Shown here piece after piece: positions 51,327 through 60,051 of a DNA stretch of 64,000 bases. Position numbers and translations under genes: made by a program. The notes under the pieces are model-generated. The model saw only the letters and a list, made by a program, of their open reading frames with translations, did no database searches and was not told where the DNA came from. The DNA is from Paracraurococcus ruber (GTDB taxonomy: Bacteria > Pseudomonadota > Alphaproteobacteria > Acetobacterales > Acetobacteraceae). The stretch spans positions 1 through 64,000 of the forward strand of contig NZ_SMOA01000008.1 in NCBI RefSeq assembly GCF_004353985.1. Direction: 5' to 3'. Position 1 is the first letter of the stretch. Every line of letters begins with the position of its first letter.

Positions 51327-52478
51327 ATGGCCACTCGCCGCATCGGCATCATCATGCATGGCGCCACCAGCCGCATCGGCACCACGCAGCACCTGCTGAA
51401 CAGCCTGGTGCCGATCCGGCAGGAGGGCGGGCTGCCGCTGGCCAATGGCGACCGGCTGCTGCCCGACCCGATCCTGGTCGGCCGCACGCCGGAGAAGCTG
51501 CAGGCGCTAGCCGAACGCTTCGGCCTCGCTCGCTGGACCACGGATCTCGACGCCGCGCTGGCCGACCCGCAGGACGAGCTGTTCTTCGAATGCGCCTATG
51601 GCGGCGGCCGGGCGCAGCTCGCGCATCGCGCACTGCGAGCCGGCAAGCACATCTACCTGGAGAAGCCGGTGGCCGATACGCTGGTCGAGGTGGAGGAATT
51701 GCGCGCCGCCGCCGAAGCCGCCGGCCGCAAGCACGCCGTCATGCAGGACAAGATCCACCTGCCCGGCCTGGTGAAGCTGAAGACCGTCCTCGATCTCGGC
51801 ACGCTCGGCAGGCTGCTGTCGATGAAGCTGGAATTCGGCTGGTGGGTCTTCGACGGGGAGGTGATCCTGGCGCAGCGCACCAGCTGGAACTACCGGAAGG
51901 CCACGGGCGGCGGCCTGGTGCTGGATATGTTCCCCCACTGGCGCTACGTCATCGACCATCTCTTCGGCGCCCCGACGGCGCTGACCTGCCACATGCGCAC
52001 CGCGCAGCCGAAGCGCTGGGATGAGCGGCGCCTTCCCTACGACGTGGATGTGGAGGACGAGGCCCGCGCCATCCTGGAGTTTCCCGGTGGCCTGGTGGGA
52101 GAGGTCTTCTCCAGCTGGGCCACGCGCATCCGGCGCGACGACATGCTGGTGATCACCGCGGAGGGCACGCAGGGCAGCGCCGCCTGCACGCTGCACCAGT
52201 GCTGGGTGCAGACCCTGGCGAATACGCCGAAGCCGGTCTTCCCGGTGCAGGCGCCGCAGGCGATGGATTTCCGCAGCCAGTGGGCGGAGGTGCCGGAGAT
52301 GCAGCCCTTCAAGAACAGCTACCGCCAGGCCTGGGAAGCCTTCCTGCGCCATGTCGCGGAGGATGCGCCGAACACCGCCAGCCTGCTGCAGGCCGTGCGC
52401 GGCCTGCAGCTGATCGAGGCCTGCCACCGCAGCCATGAAGAGCGCCGCTGGGTGGACCTGCCGGAGCTGCGCGCATGA
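51327..52478 (+). CDS. Gfo/Idh/MocA-family oxidoreductase
   Basis: A 383-residue NAD(P)-dependent sugar- or polyol-type dehydrogenase. GGGGAAGG precedes ATG 51327. The Rossmann N-terminus is atypical (IGIIMHGATSRIG), with no GxGxxG. The family EKP motif is present in HIYLEKPVADTLVE near residue 115, and the catalytic-side region runs VLDMFPHWRYVIDHLFG with His about 205. Closely coupled to the following lyase gene by ATGA overlap. Confidence 0.87.
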   Translation: MATRRIGIIMHGATSRIGTTQHLLNSLVPIRQEGGLPLANGDRLLPDPILVGRTPEKLQALAERFGLARWTTDLDAALADPQDELFFECAYGGGRAQLAHRALRAGKHIYLEKPVADTLVEVEELRAAAEAAGRKHAVMQDKIHLPGLVKLKTVLDLGTLGRLLSMKLEFGWWVFDGEVILAQRTSWNYRKATGGGLVLDMFPHWRYVIDHLFGAPTALTCHMRTAQPKRWDERRLPYDVDVEDEARAILEFPGGLVGEVFSSWATRIRRDDMLVITAEGTQGSAACTLHQCWVQTLANTPKPVFPVQAPQAMDFRSQWAEVPEMQPFKNSYRQAWEAFLRHVAEDAPNTASLLQAVRGLQLIEACHRSHEERRWVDLPELRA

Positions 52479-53347
52479 GTTCGGTGACCGACCGCCGCGC
52501 CGCCTTCCGCGCCATCCTGTCCGGCCCCGCCTGCGTCCACCCAGCCTCGGTCTACGACCCGATGTCGGCCCGGATCGCCGAGGATCTCGGCTTCGAGCTC
52601 GGCATGTTCGCCGGCTCCACCGCCTCGCTCACCATCCTCGGCGCGCCCGATGTCATCGCCATCACGCTGACCGAGTTCGCCGAGCAATGCCGCCGCATCT
52701 GCCGCGCGGTGAAGCGCCTGCCGGTTCTGGTGGATGCCGACCACGGCTATGGCAATGCGCTGAACGCCATGCGCACGGTGCAGGAGGTGGAGACGGCCGG
52801 CATCGCCGGCATGACGCTGGAGGACACGGTCCTGCCGCGGCCGCATGGCGACGGCAGGGTGACGTTGGTCAGCCTGGAGGAGGGCCTCGGCAAGCTGCGC
52901 GCGGCGCTGGCGGGGCGCGACGATCCCGCGTTCAGCATCATCGCGCGCACCGGCGCCGTCTCCGTCACAGGCCTGGCGGATGCGGCGGAGCGAACCCGCG
53001 CCTATACAGCGACCGAGGCTGATGCGCTGTTCTACACCGGCATCACCACGGCCGCCGAACTGGATGCGATCGCCGCGGTGGCGACAAAGCCGATCATCCT
53101 CGGCGGCGCCGAGGGGCCGGACCTGACCAACCGCGACTACCTGGCCGCCCGCGGCGTGCGCATCGCCCTGCAGGGCCACCAGCCGATCCAGGCGGCACAG
53201 CGCGCGGTCCACGAGACCATGAAGGCCCTGCGGGAGGGCACGCCGCCGAAGCAACTGGCCGGCATGCCGCAGGGCGACCTGATGGCGCGCGCGACGCGCG
53301 ACGCGGACTACAAGCGCTGGACGAAGGAATTCCTGGGCGGCGCCTAG
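52475..53347 (+). CDS. PEP mutase/isocitrate lyase-family lyase (oxaloacetate decarboxylase-like)
   Basis: A 290-residue TIM-barrel lyase. Motifs VYDPMSARIAEDLGFELGMF, PVLVDADHGYGNALNAMRTVQEVE (metal Asp pair) and GMTLEDTVLPRPHG place it in the superfamily; no catalytic Cys of the KKCGH type is present, so it is not an isocitrate lyase. Oxaloacetate decarboxylase-type or a 2,3-dimethylmalate-like lyase are reasonable. It overlaps the Gfo/Idh gene and precedes an FMN oxidase by 21 bp. Confidence 0.87.
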   Translation: MSSVTDRRAAFRAILSGPACVHPASVYDPMSARIAEDLGFELGMFAGSTASLTILGAPDVIAITLTEFAEQCRRICRAVKRLPVLVDADHGYGNALNAMRTVQEVETAGIAGMTLEDTVLPRPHGDGRVTLVSLEEGLGKLRAALAGRDDPAFSIIARTGAVSVTGLADAAERTRAYTATEADALFYTGITTAAELDAIAAVATKPIILGGAEGPDLTNRDYLAARGVRIALQGHQPIQAAQRAVHETMKALREGTPPKQLAGMPQGDLMARATRDADYKRWTKEFLGGA

Positions 53348-53368
53348 GTCAACGGGGAAAGAAGTACG

Positions 53369-54469
53369 ATGGTGAGCCAGACCGAGGGCGCCTTCCTGAC
53401 GCTGCATGAATTCGTGAAGGAGGCGAAGGGCCGCCTCAGCCCGGGCAATTGGGACTACCTGGTCGGCGCGACCGAGACCGAGACGACCATGATGCGGAAC
53501 CGCGCCGCGCTGGACGCGCTGGCCTTCCGCCCGCGCGTGCTGCGCGACGTCTCCAAGATCGACCTCTCCGGCACGATGCTCGGGCGGAAGGTCAACCTGC
53601 CGGTGATGCTGGCGCCGGTCGGCGGGCTCGAGAATTTCGACCCGGAGGGCGGCGCGCCGGCCGGGCGGGCGGCGGCGGCGGCGAACATCCCCGTCATGGT
53701 CTCCTCCGTCTCCATGCCCGGGCTCGAGCCGATGGCGGCGGCAGCCGGCAGCGGGCCGAAGGTCTTCCAGCTCTATGTCCGCGGCGATTCCGCCTGGATC
53801 GACGAGGTGGCGAAGCGCGCGGTCGATGCCGGCTACGACGCCTTCTGCTTCACCGTGGACACCGCCATCTACAGCCGCCGCGAACGGGACATCGCCAAGC
53901 GCTTCGTCAAGCCCTGGCGGCAGCGCGCCACCGGCCAGCATTTCCAGGCCGCGCTGAACTGGGACGACATCAAGCGCTTCAAGGACCGCTTCCCGACCAT
54001 GCCGGTGGTCCTGAAGGGCATCGCCACGGCGGAGGATGCTGAGATCGCCGTGCAGCACGGGGTCGAGGTCGTCTATGTCTCCAACCATGGCGGGCGGCAG
54101 CTCGACCATGGCCGCGGCGCCACCGCCGTGCTGCCGGAAGTGGTGAAGGCAGTCGGCGGCAAGGCGCGCGTCTGGGTGGATGGCGGCTTCAGCCGCGGCA
54201 GCGACATCGTCAAGGCGATGATCCTGGGCGCCGAACTGGTCGGCATCGGCCGGCTCTACTGCTACGCCCTCGCCGCGGCGGGGGAGGCCGGCGTGGCCCG
54301 CATGCTGGAGATCCTGGCCGAGGAGGTCCATGAGGTGCTCGGCCTGCTCGGCGTCACCGGCTTCGGGCAGCTGGATGCCAGCTACCTGCACCCGGTCGAG
54401 CCGCTGGTGACGCCGCATGTCCACAGCGCCTTCCCGCTGACCAATTTGAGCGATCCCGGGTATCGGTAG
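53369..54469 (+). CDS. FMN-dependent alpha-hydroxy-acid oxidase/dehydrogenase
   Basis: A 366-residue TIM-barrel flavoprotein of the lactate/glycolate/mandelate oxidase family. PVMLAPVGG, FQLYVRGD, the signature YVSNHGGRQLDHGRGA with catalytic His, VWVDGGFSRGSDIVKA and GAELVGIGRLY are present. No membrane segment, so a soluble oxidase. It turns a 2-hydroxy acid into a 2-oxo acid, which would fit feeding the neighbouring lyase. The TAG stop overlaps a 49-nt hairpin element. Confidence 0.92.
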   Translation: MVSQTEGAFLTLHEFVKEAKGRLSPGNWDYLVGATETETTMMRNRAALDALAFRPRVLRDVSKIDLSGTMLGRKVNLPVMLAPVGGLENFDPEGGAPAGRAAAAANIPVMVSSVSMPGLEPMAAAAGSGPKVFQLYVRGDSAWIDEVAKRAVDAGYDAFCFTVDTAIYSRRERDIAKRFVKPWRQRATGQHFQAALNWDDIKRFKDRFPTMPVVLKGIATAEDAEIAVQHGVEVVYVSNHGGRQLDHGRGATAVLPEVVKAVGGKARVWVDGGFSRGSDIVKAMILGAELVGIGRLYCYALAAAGEAGVARMLEILAEEVHEVLGLLGVTGFGQLDASYLHPVEPLVTPHVHSAFPLTNLSDPGYR

Positions 54470-54516
54470 AGCAGATCGCCGGAGGGCGGCAGCGCCCGAA
54501 GGCGTGAATCTGCTCT
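54468..54516 (+). repeat. 49-nt hairpin element, copy 3, between convergent genes
   Basis: AGAGCAGAT (54468-54476) pairs perfectly with ATCTGCTCT (54508-54516); CGCC pairs with GGCG and GGGCG with CGCCC around a GCAG loop. It overlaps the TAG stop of the FMN oxidase and ends 10 bp before the stop of the gamma-glutamyltransferase on the other strand. AATTATT follows on the plus strand. A bidirectional terminator role is likely. Confidence 0.8.
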
Positions 54517-54526
54517 CCAAAATTAT

Positions 54527-56158
54527 TCAGACGCCTGCGGCGTAGCCGTCCCGCTGCGGGTCGGCGCCACCCTCGCAGGTCTCCTCCCACCGGGTGATGC
54601 CGTGGACGCCGGCGAAGGCGTAGCTCTGGTAGCTGCGCCGCGTCGCATAGCCATCCGCCTCCAGCGCCTTCTGCACCGCGCGCGGGATGCGGTTTGACAG
54701 GTCGATGACGTCGCTGGTCGCGGAAAAGCGCGGCGCCATCACCGCCTCCTGCATGCTCATCCCCCAGTCGAGCAGGTTCAGCAGCACCTGCGCGACCGCC
54801 ACGGTAATCCAGGCGCCGCCCGGCGCGCCCAGCGTCGCCACGGGCCGCGCGCCGTCCAGCAGGATGGCGGGCGACATGGAGGAATAGCGCCGCTTGCCCG
54901 GCGCGATGGATCCGGGGCGGCCCGGCCGCGGGTCCATCCAGTTCATCGCGCCGTTCAGCATGAACCCGGTGCCGGGCGGGATCAGGCCGCTCGGCGTCGC
55001 CAGGGTATGGGTCATGGAAACGACCATGCCATCCGCATCCATGCAGGAGACATGCGTGGTGTTGCGCGCATCGCTGCTGCCGCGGGACAGGCTGGCGCGC
55101 TCGCCCGAACGGATGCGGGCGGCGCAGGCCTCCGCGTAGTCGTCGGACAGCAGCCGCGCCAGCGGCACGTCCTGGAAGGCGGGGTCGCCGACATGCGCTT
55201 CCTTGTCGCGGCCAGCGATCTTCATCGCCTCGGCGACCAGCCTGATATAGGCAGGCGAGTTGTGCCCCAGCGCGGCCAGGTCGAAGCGTTCCAGGATGCG
55301 CAGCATCTCGCCAACCACCACGCCGCCCGCCGGCGGCTCCGGCAGGCAGACGGTGGCGCCGCGATAGGGCACGCGCAGCGGGTCGGATTGCGCGGTGCGG
55401 AAGCCGGCCAGGTCGGCGGCCGAGAGCAGCCCGCCGCCGCGCGCCGCCGCCGCCGCGATCGCGCGGGCGATGCCGCCCTGGTAGAATTCCTCCGCGCCCT
55501 CGGCGGCGATGCGCCGCAGGGTCGCGCCCAGGTCCGGGTTGCGGACCGCATCGCCCAGCCGCTTCGGCGACCCGTCCGGCCGGCAGTAAAGCTGTGCGCC
55601 GTCCTCGGTGAAGCGGAGCTTCTCCGCGAAGGACAGGCGGCCATAGGCGCTCTCGTCCAGGGTGAACATGGCATAGACATGCGGGCGGATGAGCCAGCCT
55701 TCCTCGGCGAAGCCGATGGCGCCGTCGAACAGGCTGGCCCAGGGCCTGCGGCCCAGCAGCGCATGCGCATCGGCGAAGACGCGCAGCGCGCCCGGCGTGG
55801 TGATGGATTGCGCACCAAGCTCGTTCACCTGGCCGCGCACGCGGTAGCCGAAGCCGTCGGGGCATTCGCCCTCGTAGATCGCGTGCCACATCTCCGACGT
55901 CGCGGCGCCGGGGCAGGTGCCCAACCCGTTCCAGACCCGGTGCGTGCCGGTCCGCGGGTCGTGGACCTGCAGCGTGGCGATGCCGCCGATGCCGCACATC
56001 AGCGGGTCCACCACGCCCTGGGTCAGGGCACAGGCCAGCGCGGCATCCAGCGCATTGCCGCCGGCGGCCAGCATGGCGGCGCCGGCCTCCACCGCTTCCG
56101 GCTGCGGGGCGACGATCATGGCGCGGGGGCTGGGCAGGCGGCGGGACGGGCGGGGCAT
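54527..56158 (-). CDS. Gamma-glutamyltransferase family protein
   Basis: A 543-residue member of the GGT / Ntn-hydrolase family. The start at 56158 follows AGGGAGG; no signal peptide is visible. The autocleavage Thr is in DARNTTHVSC near residue 366, giving a large and small subunit after self-processing. Large-subunit motifs include EAGAAMLAAGGNALDAALAC and GIGGIATL, and the small subunit has YSSMSPAILLDG and LGAPGGAWI. Family activity is gamma-glutamyl transfer or cephalosporin/amide acylase-type hydrolysis. Divergent from the M81 peptidase gene. Confidence 0.92.
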   Translation of the reverse strand: MPRPSRRLPSPRAMIVAPQPEAVEAGAAMLAAGGNALDAALACALTQGVVDPLMCGIGGIATLQVHDPRTGTHRVWNGLGTCPGAATSEMWHAIYEGECPDGFGYRVRGQVNELGAQSITTPGALRVFADAHALLGRRPWASLFDGAIGFAEEGWLIRPHVYAMFTLDESAYGRLSFAEKLRFTEDGAQLYCRPDGSPKRLGDAVRNPDLGATLRRIAAEGAEEFYQGGIARAIAAAAARGGGLLSAADLAGFRTAQSDPLRVPYRGATVCLPEPPAGGVVVGEMLRILERFDLAALGHNSPAYIRLVAEAMKIAGRDKEAHVGDPAFQDVPLARLLSDDYAEACAARIRSGERASLSRGSSDARNTTHVSCMDADGMVVSMTHTLATPSGLIPPGTGFMLNGAMNWMDPRPGRPGSIAPGKRRYSSMSPAILLDGARPVATLGAPGGAWITVAVAQVLLNLLDWGMSMQEAVMAPRFSATSDVIDLSNRIPRAVQKALEADGYATRRSYQSYAFAGVHGITRWEETCEGGADPQRDGYAAGV

Positions 56159-56300
56159 CGGGACCTCCCTGGCTCTGCCGGCGAGCATCGCGCCGGCACC
56201 ATGCCGGACGCAACCCAAGCGAACCTCCCGGGGGTTTGCGCCGCAGTGAAATCCCGAGCAGGCTTTCCGGCCGAATGCCCGGTCGGGAAAGGGGATCCCC

Positions 56301-57809
56301 ATGCGCCTGCTGCTCGCCGCCCTGTCGCACGAGACCAACACCTTCTCCCCGGTGCCGACGCCGCGCACCCGCTTCTGCCGCGACGGGAAGGAGCTGCTGG
56401 AGGGCGAGCGCGCCATCGCCTTCTTCCGCGGCACCGGCACCTGCATGGGCGGCTTCCTGAAGGTCGCGGAGGAGGCGGGCGCCGAGATCGTCGTGTCGAT
56501 CGTCGCCCATGCGCCGCCCTCAGGCCCGGTGCAGCGGGAGGCCTATGAGGGGTTCTGCGACGCCATCTGCGGCGCGGTCGCCCAGGGCGGCTGGGACGGC
56601 ATCCTGCTGGACCTGCACGGCGCCATGGTCGCCGAGGGCTTCGAGGATGGCGAGGGCGAGCTGCTGCGCCGCATCCGCGCCATCGACCCGACGACGCCGA
56701 TCGCCATCGCCTACGACATGCACGCCAATGTCTATGGCCCGATGGTGGAGACGGCGACCATCGCCGCCGGCTACCACACCTACCCGCATGTGGACCAGGC
56801 GGAGACGGCCGAGCGCGCCGCGCGCGTTCTGCTGCGCGCGCTCCGCGGCGAGGTGAAGCCCGTGGTCGCCTGGGGCCGCGCACCGATGCTGCCGCATGTC
56901 ATGGCGCAGGGCACCCATGCCTTTCCGAACAAGGAGCTGCAGGCGATGTGCCGGGCCTGGGAGGAGAGCGGCCGCGCCCTTGCCGCCAGCCTCTTCGTCG
57001 GCTTTCCGCATGCGGATATCGAAGGCGCCGGCCTGTCCGCCGTGGTCTACACCGATCGCGACCAGGCCGATGCGCAGCGGATGGTGCAGGAGCTGCTGGA
57101 CTTCGCCTGGCAGGCCCGCGAGCAATTCGTCTTCCGCCCCGAACCGCTGGCCGACAGCGTCGCCCGCGCCAAGGCGGCCGGTGTGACGAAGGCCGACAAG
57201 CCCGTGGTGCTGCTGGACCACTACGACAACTGCGCGTCGGGTGGGACGATGGATACGACGGAGGTACTCGCAGAGATCCTGCGGCAGGGGCTGGAGGATG
57301 TCGCCTTCTTCGGTATCTGCGACCCCGCCGCCGTCGCCGAATGCCAGGCGGCCGGCGTGGGCGCGACGGTCACGCTCGCGCTCGGCGGCAAGCTGCCCAT
57401 GCCGGCGCTGCCGCAGTCATCCAGACCGCTGGAGGTGACGGGGACGGTCCGCACCCTCTCGGCGGGGTATTTCGTGACGAAGGAAGGGCTCTCGCCCGGC
57501 CTCAAGGTCTTCATGGGCCCGACCGTGGTGCTGGACACCGGCAAGGTGGAGATCGTGCTGGTGACCCGGCAGATCGAGCCGGTCTCGCCCGACATGTTCC
57601 GTGTGCTGGGGATCGAGCCGCGCGACAAGCGCTTCCTGGCGATCAAGTCCCGCGTCCACTGGCGCGCCGCGCTCGGCCCGCTGGCGCGGGAGATCGTGGA
57701 ATGCGCGGGCGTCGGCGTCTGCACCAGCGACTATTCGCAGCTCACCTTCCGCAATGTCCGGCGGCCGGTCTTCCCACTGGACCCGGGCACCAACGGCCCG
57801 GTCGGGTAG
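56301..57809 (+). CDS. M81-family (MlrC-like) metallopeptidase
   Basis: A 502-residue protein of the microcystinase C family. The N-terminus LLLAALSHETNTFSPVPTP is the family hallmark; metal-binding candidates are in LLDLHGAMVAEGFEDGE and AYDMHANVYGPMVE, and GYHTYPHVDQAETAERAARV and DHYDNCASGGTMDTT (C-terminal half) follow. MlrC hydrolyses linearised microcystin peptides; most homologues act on unknown peptides or amides. It is followed 63 bp later by a dimethylformamidase-like gene. Confidence 0.92.
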   Translation: MRLLLAALSHETNTFSPVPTPRTRFCRDGKELLEGERAIAFFRGTGTCMGGFLKVAEEAGAEIVVSIVAHAPPSGPVQREAYEGFCDAICGAVAQGGWDGILLDLHGAMVAEGFEDGEGELLRRIRAIDPTTPIAIAYDMHANVYGPMVETATIAAGYHTYPHVDQAETAERAARVLLRALRGEVKPVVAWGRAPMLPHVMAQGTHAFPNKELQAMCRAWEESGRALAASLFVGFPHADIEGAGLSAVVYTDRDQADAQRMVQELLDFAWQAREQFVFRPEPLADSVARAKAAGVTKADKPVVLLDHYDNCASGGTMDTTEVLAEILRQGLEDVAFFGICDPAAVAECQAAGVGATVTLALGGKLPMPALPQSSRPLEVTGTVRTLSAGYFVTKEGLSPGLKVFMGPTVVLDTGKVEIVLVTRQIEPVSPDMFRVLGIEPRDKRFLAIKSRVHWRAALGPLAREIVECAGVGVCTSDYSQLTFRNVRRPVFPLDPGTNGPVG

Positions 57810-57872
57810 CGGCTTGCGCCGGCGGCCCGGCCTCGTCACGCTCTGCGGCGGGACAGCGCGGGGGTTCGGGCC

Positions 57873-60047
57873 ATGGTGGTGCCGCTGATCGGGTATCTGG
57901 ACCGCTTCTCGGCCCGGCCGGGAGAGCGGCTGGAGGTCAAGGTCTCCTCCCAGCTCGGCACCCCCTACCGGGCGGAGCTGGTGCGGGTGCGGCAGGCCGA
58001 TCCGAACCCGGCTGGCCCCGGGATGAAGCTGATCCCGGTACCGGCGGACTGGGCGGGCGACTACCCCTCGGTCGCCAAGCCGGTGCCGCTGGGGTCGCAT
58101 GGCAGCGCCAGGGGCCGGCTGGCGCTGGGCGAGGCCTTCACCCTGTTGCTGCGCGTCATGCCCACGCTCGCCAAGGATGCGCCGCAGGTGGTGCTGTCGC
58201 TCACCGGCGCGGCACAGGAATTGGCGCTGTCCCTCACACGGGAAGGCTTCGTCGTCGAAGCCGGACCCCCGGGCCGCAAGGCGCGCTGCCTGGTGGCGGC
58301 GCCGCCGCAGCCGCGGAACTGGTACGAGCTGGCGGTGACGGTGGGGGGCGGGCGGCTCACGCTGTCGCAACGGCCGCTGCAACCCGTCTGGGGCGCCACC
58401 GACGGCGGTGCGGCGGAAGCCCCGCTCGCCGCGGCGGACTGGACCGGCGAGTTCGGCGTGACCTTCGCCGCCGATGCCCAGGCCATGGCGCATTTCAACG
58501 GCCGCATCGAGGACCCGCTGCTGCTGCGTGGGACGCCGGGCGTGACGCTGGACGAACCGGAGGCGCTGCTTGCCTCCGGCCGCGTCGCCGCGTGGTGGGA
58601 TTTTTCCGCGATGATGGAGGGCGAGGCCCTGCGTGACCGCGGCCCGGCGGCGCTGCATGGCAGCCTGGTGAACCTGCCGGCGCGGGCGGTGAAGGGCAGC
58701 CGCTGGACCGGCGCCGAGCATGCCTGGCGCCACGCCCCGCGGCACTACGCGGCGATCCATTTCCATGACGACGACCTGGAGGATTGCCGCTGGGCGACGG
58801 ATTTCACCGTGCCGATCCCGCAGGACATGCCGAGCGGCGTCTATGCCGTGCGCCTGGCCTGCGGCCAGCACTGGGACATGATCCCCTTCTTCGTGCTGCC
58901 GCCGAAGGGCGTGGCGCGGGCGCCCATCGCCTATCTCGCCAACACCTTCACCTGCCAGGTCTATGCGAACTACCGCCGGGTGGACTTCCCGGAGGCGCAG
59001 CGCGCCAAGCGCCGCGCCTGGGGCGCCTTCGACTGGTGCGGCAACACCACCGGCGACTACGGCCTGTCCACCTACAATGTCCATCGCGACCGCAGCGGGA
59101 TCCATCTCTCCTCCCGCCTGCGGCCGATCCTGAACATGCGGCCGGGCAGCCTGGCGCTGCCGGACGAGAAGGGCTCCGGCGTGCGGCACCTGGTGGCCGA
59201 CAGCCACCTGACCGACTGGCTGGAGGAGAAGGGGTTCGCCTACGACGTCATCACCGACGAGGATCTCGACAACGAAGGGCCGGAGCTTCTCTCGCGCTAC
59301 CGCTGCGTGGTGACCGGCTCGCACCCGGAATACCATACCCAGACGACGCTCGACTCGCTGCAGGCATTCGTCGCGGGCGGCGGGCGGCTGGCCTATCTCG
59401 GCGGCAACGGATTCTACTGGAAGGTGGCGCGCCGGCGCGACCGGCCGCATGTGCTGGAGATCCGCCGCGCCGAGGGCGGCATCCGCGCCTGGGCCGCCGA
59501 ACCCGGCGAATACTTCCACCAGTTCGACGGCACGCTGGGCGGGTTGTGGCGCCGCAACGGCCGGCCGCCGCAGCTGCTCTGCGGCGTCGGCTTCAGCGGC
59601 CAGGGCAAGTTCGAGGGCAGCCATTACCGCGCCATGCCGGGCGCGGCGGATCCCCGCGCCGTCTGGATCCTGGCGGGCACCGGCATCGGGCCGGGCGAGC
59701 CCTTCGGCGGCTTCGGCCTGTGCGGCGGCGGCGCCGCGGGGTTTGAGCTGGACCGCGCCGACCCGATGCTGGGCACGCCGCCCAACGCCGTCATCCTGGC
59801 GCGGTCGGAGGACCACCAAGAGCATTTCGTGACGGTGCCCGAGGAACTGCTCACCCACCTCACCACCGTCACCGGGGAGACGCCGGAGGCGCTGATCCGC
59901 GCCGAGATCGTCTATTTCGAGACCACGCGGGGCGGCGCCGTCTTCTCCACCGGCTCCATCACCTTCTGTGGCAGCCTCTCCCACAACGGCTATGCGAACC
60001 CGATCTCGCAGATGCTCGAGAATGTCCTCACCCGGTTCCAGGCCTGA
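57873..60047 (+). CDS. N,N-dimethylformamidase large-subunit-like protein
   Basis: A 724-residue protein like the large subunit of N,N-dimethylformamidase. N-terminal half is beta-rich with a lectin-like region (AAWWDFSAMMEG, LHGSLVNLPARAVKG), C-terminal half carries LANTFTCQVYANYRR, DWCGNTTGDYGLSTYNVH, TGSHPEYHTQTTLDSLQAFV and GGRLAYLGGNGFYW. The Tyr-Glu-Glu iron site expected for DMFase could be Tyr in YANYRR or YGLST and Glu in HPEYH and late acidic residues, but needs alignment. No small-subunit gene is seen. It abuts pepN by 4 bp. Confidence 0.8.
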   Translation: MVVPLIGYLDRFSARPGERLEVKVSSQLGTPYRAELVRVRQADPNPAGPGMKLIPVPADWAGDYPSVAKPVPLGSHGSARGRLALGEAFTLLLRVMPTLAKDAPQVVLSLTGAAQELALSLTREGFVVEAGPPGRKARCLVAAPPQPRNWYELAVTVGGGRLTLSQRPLQPVWGATDGGAAEAPLAAADWTGEFGVTFAADAQAMAHFNGRIEDPLLLRGTPGVTLDEPEALLASGRVAAWWDFSAMMEGEALRDRGPAALHGSLVNLPARAVKGSRWTGAEHAWRHAPRHYAAIHFHDDDLEDCRWATDFTVPIPQDMPSGVYAVRLACGQHWDMIPFFVLPPKGVARAPIAYLANTFTCQVYANYRRVDFPEAQRAKRRAWGAFDWCGNTTGDYGLSTYNVHRDRSGIHLSSRLRPILNMRPGSLALPDEKGSGVRHLVADSHLTDWLEEKGFAYDVITDEDLDNEGPELLSRYRCVVTGSHPEYHTQTTLDSLQAFVAGGGRLAYLGGNGFYWKVARRRDRPHVLEIRRAEGGIRAWAAEPGEYFHQFDGTLGGLWRRNGRPPQLLCGVGFSGQGKFEGSHYRAMPGAADPRAVWILAGTGIGPGEPFGGFGLCGGGAAGFELDRADPMLGTPPNAVILARSEDHQEHFVTVPEELLTHLTTVTGETPEALIRAEIVYFETTRGGAVFSTGSITFCGSLSHNGYANPISQMLENVLTRFQA

Positions 60048-60051
60048 TCGC

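Noticed and set aside
52475-53347. Isocitrate lyase
   Set aside because: Lacks the catalytic KKCGH motif and is too short; it fits the PEP mutase/oxaloacetate decarboxylase group.
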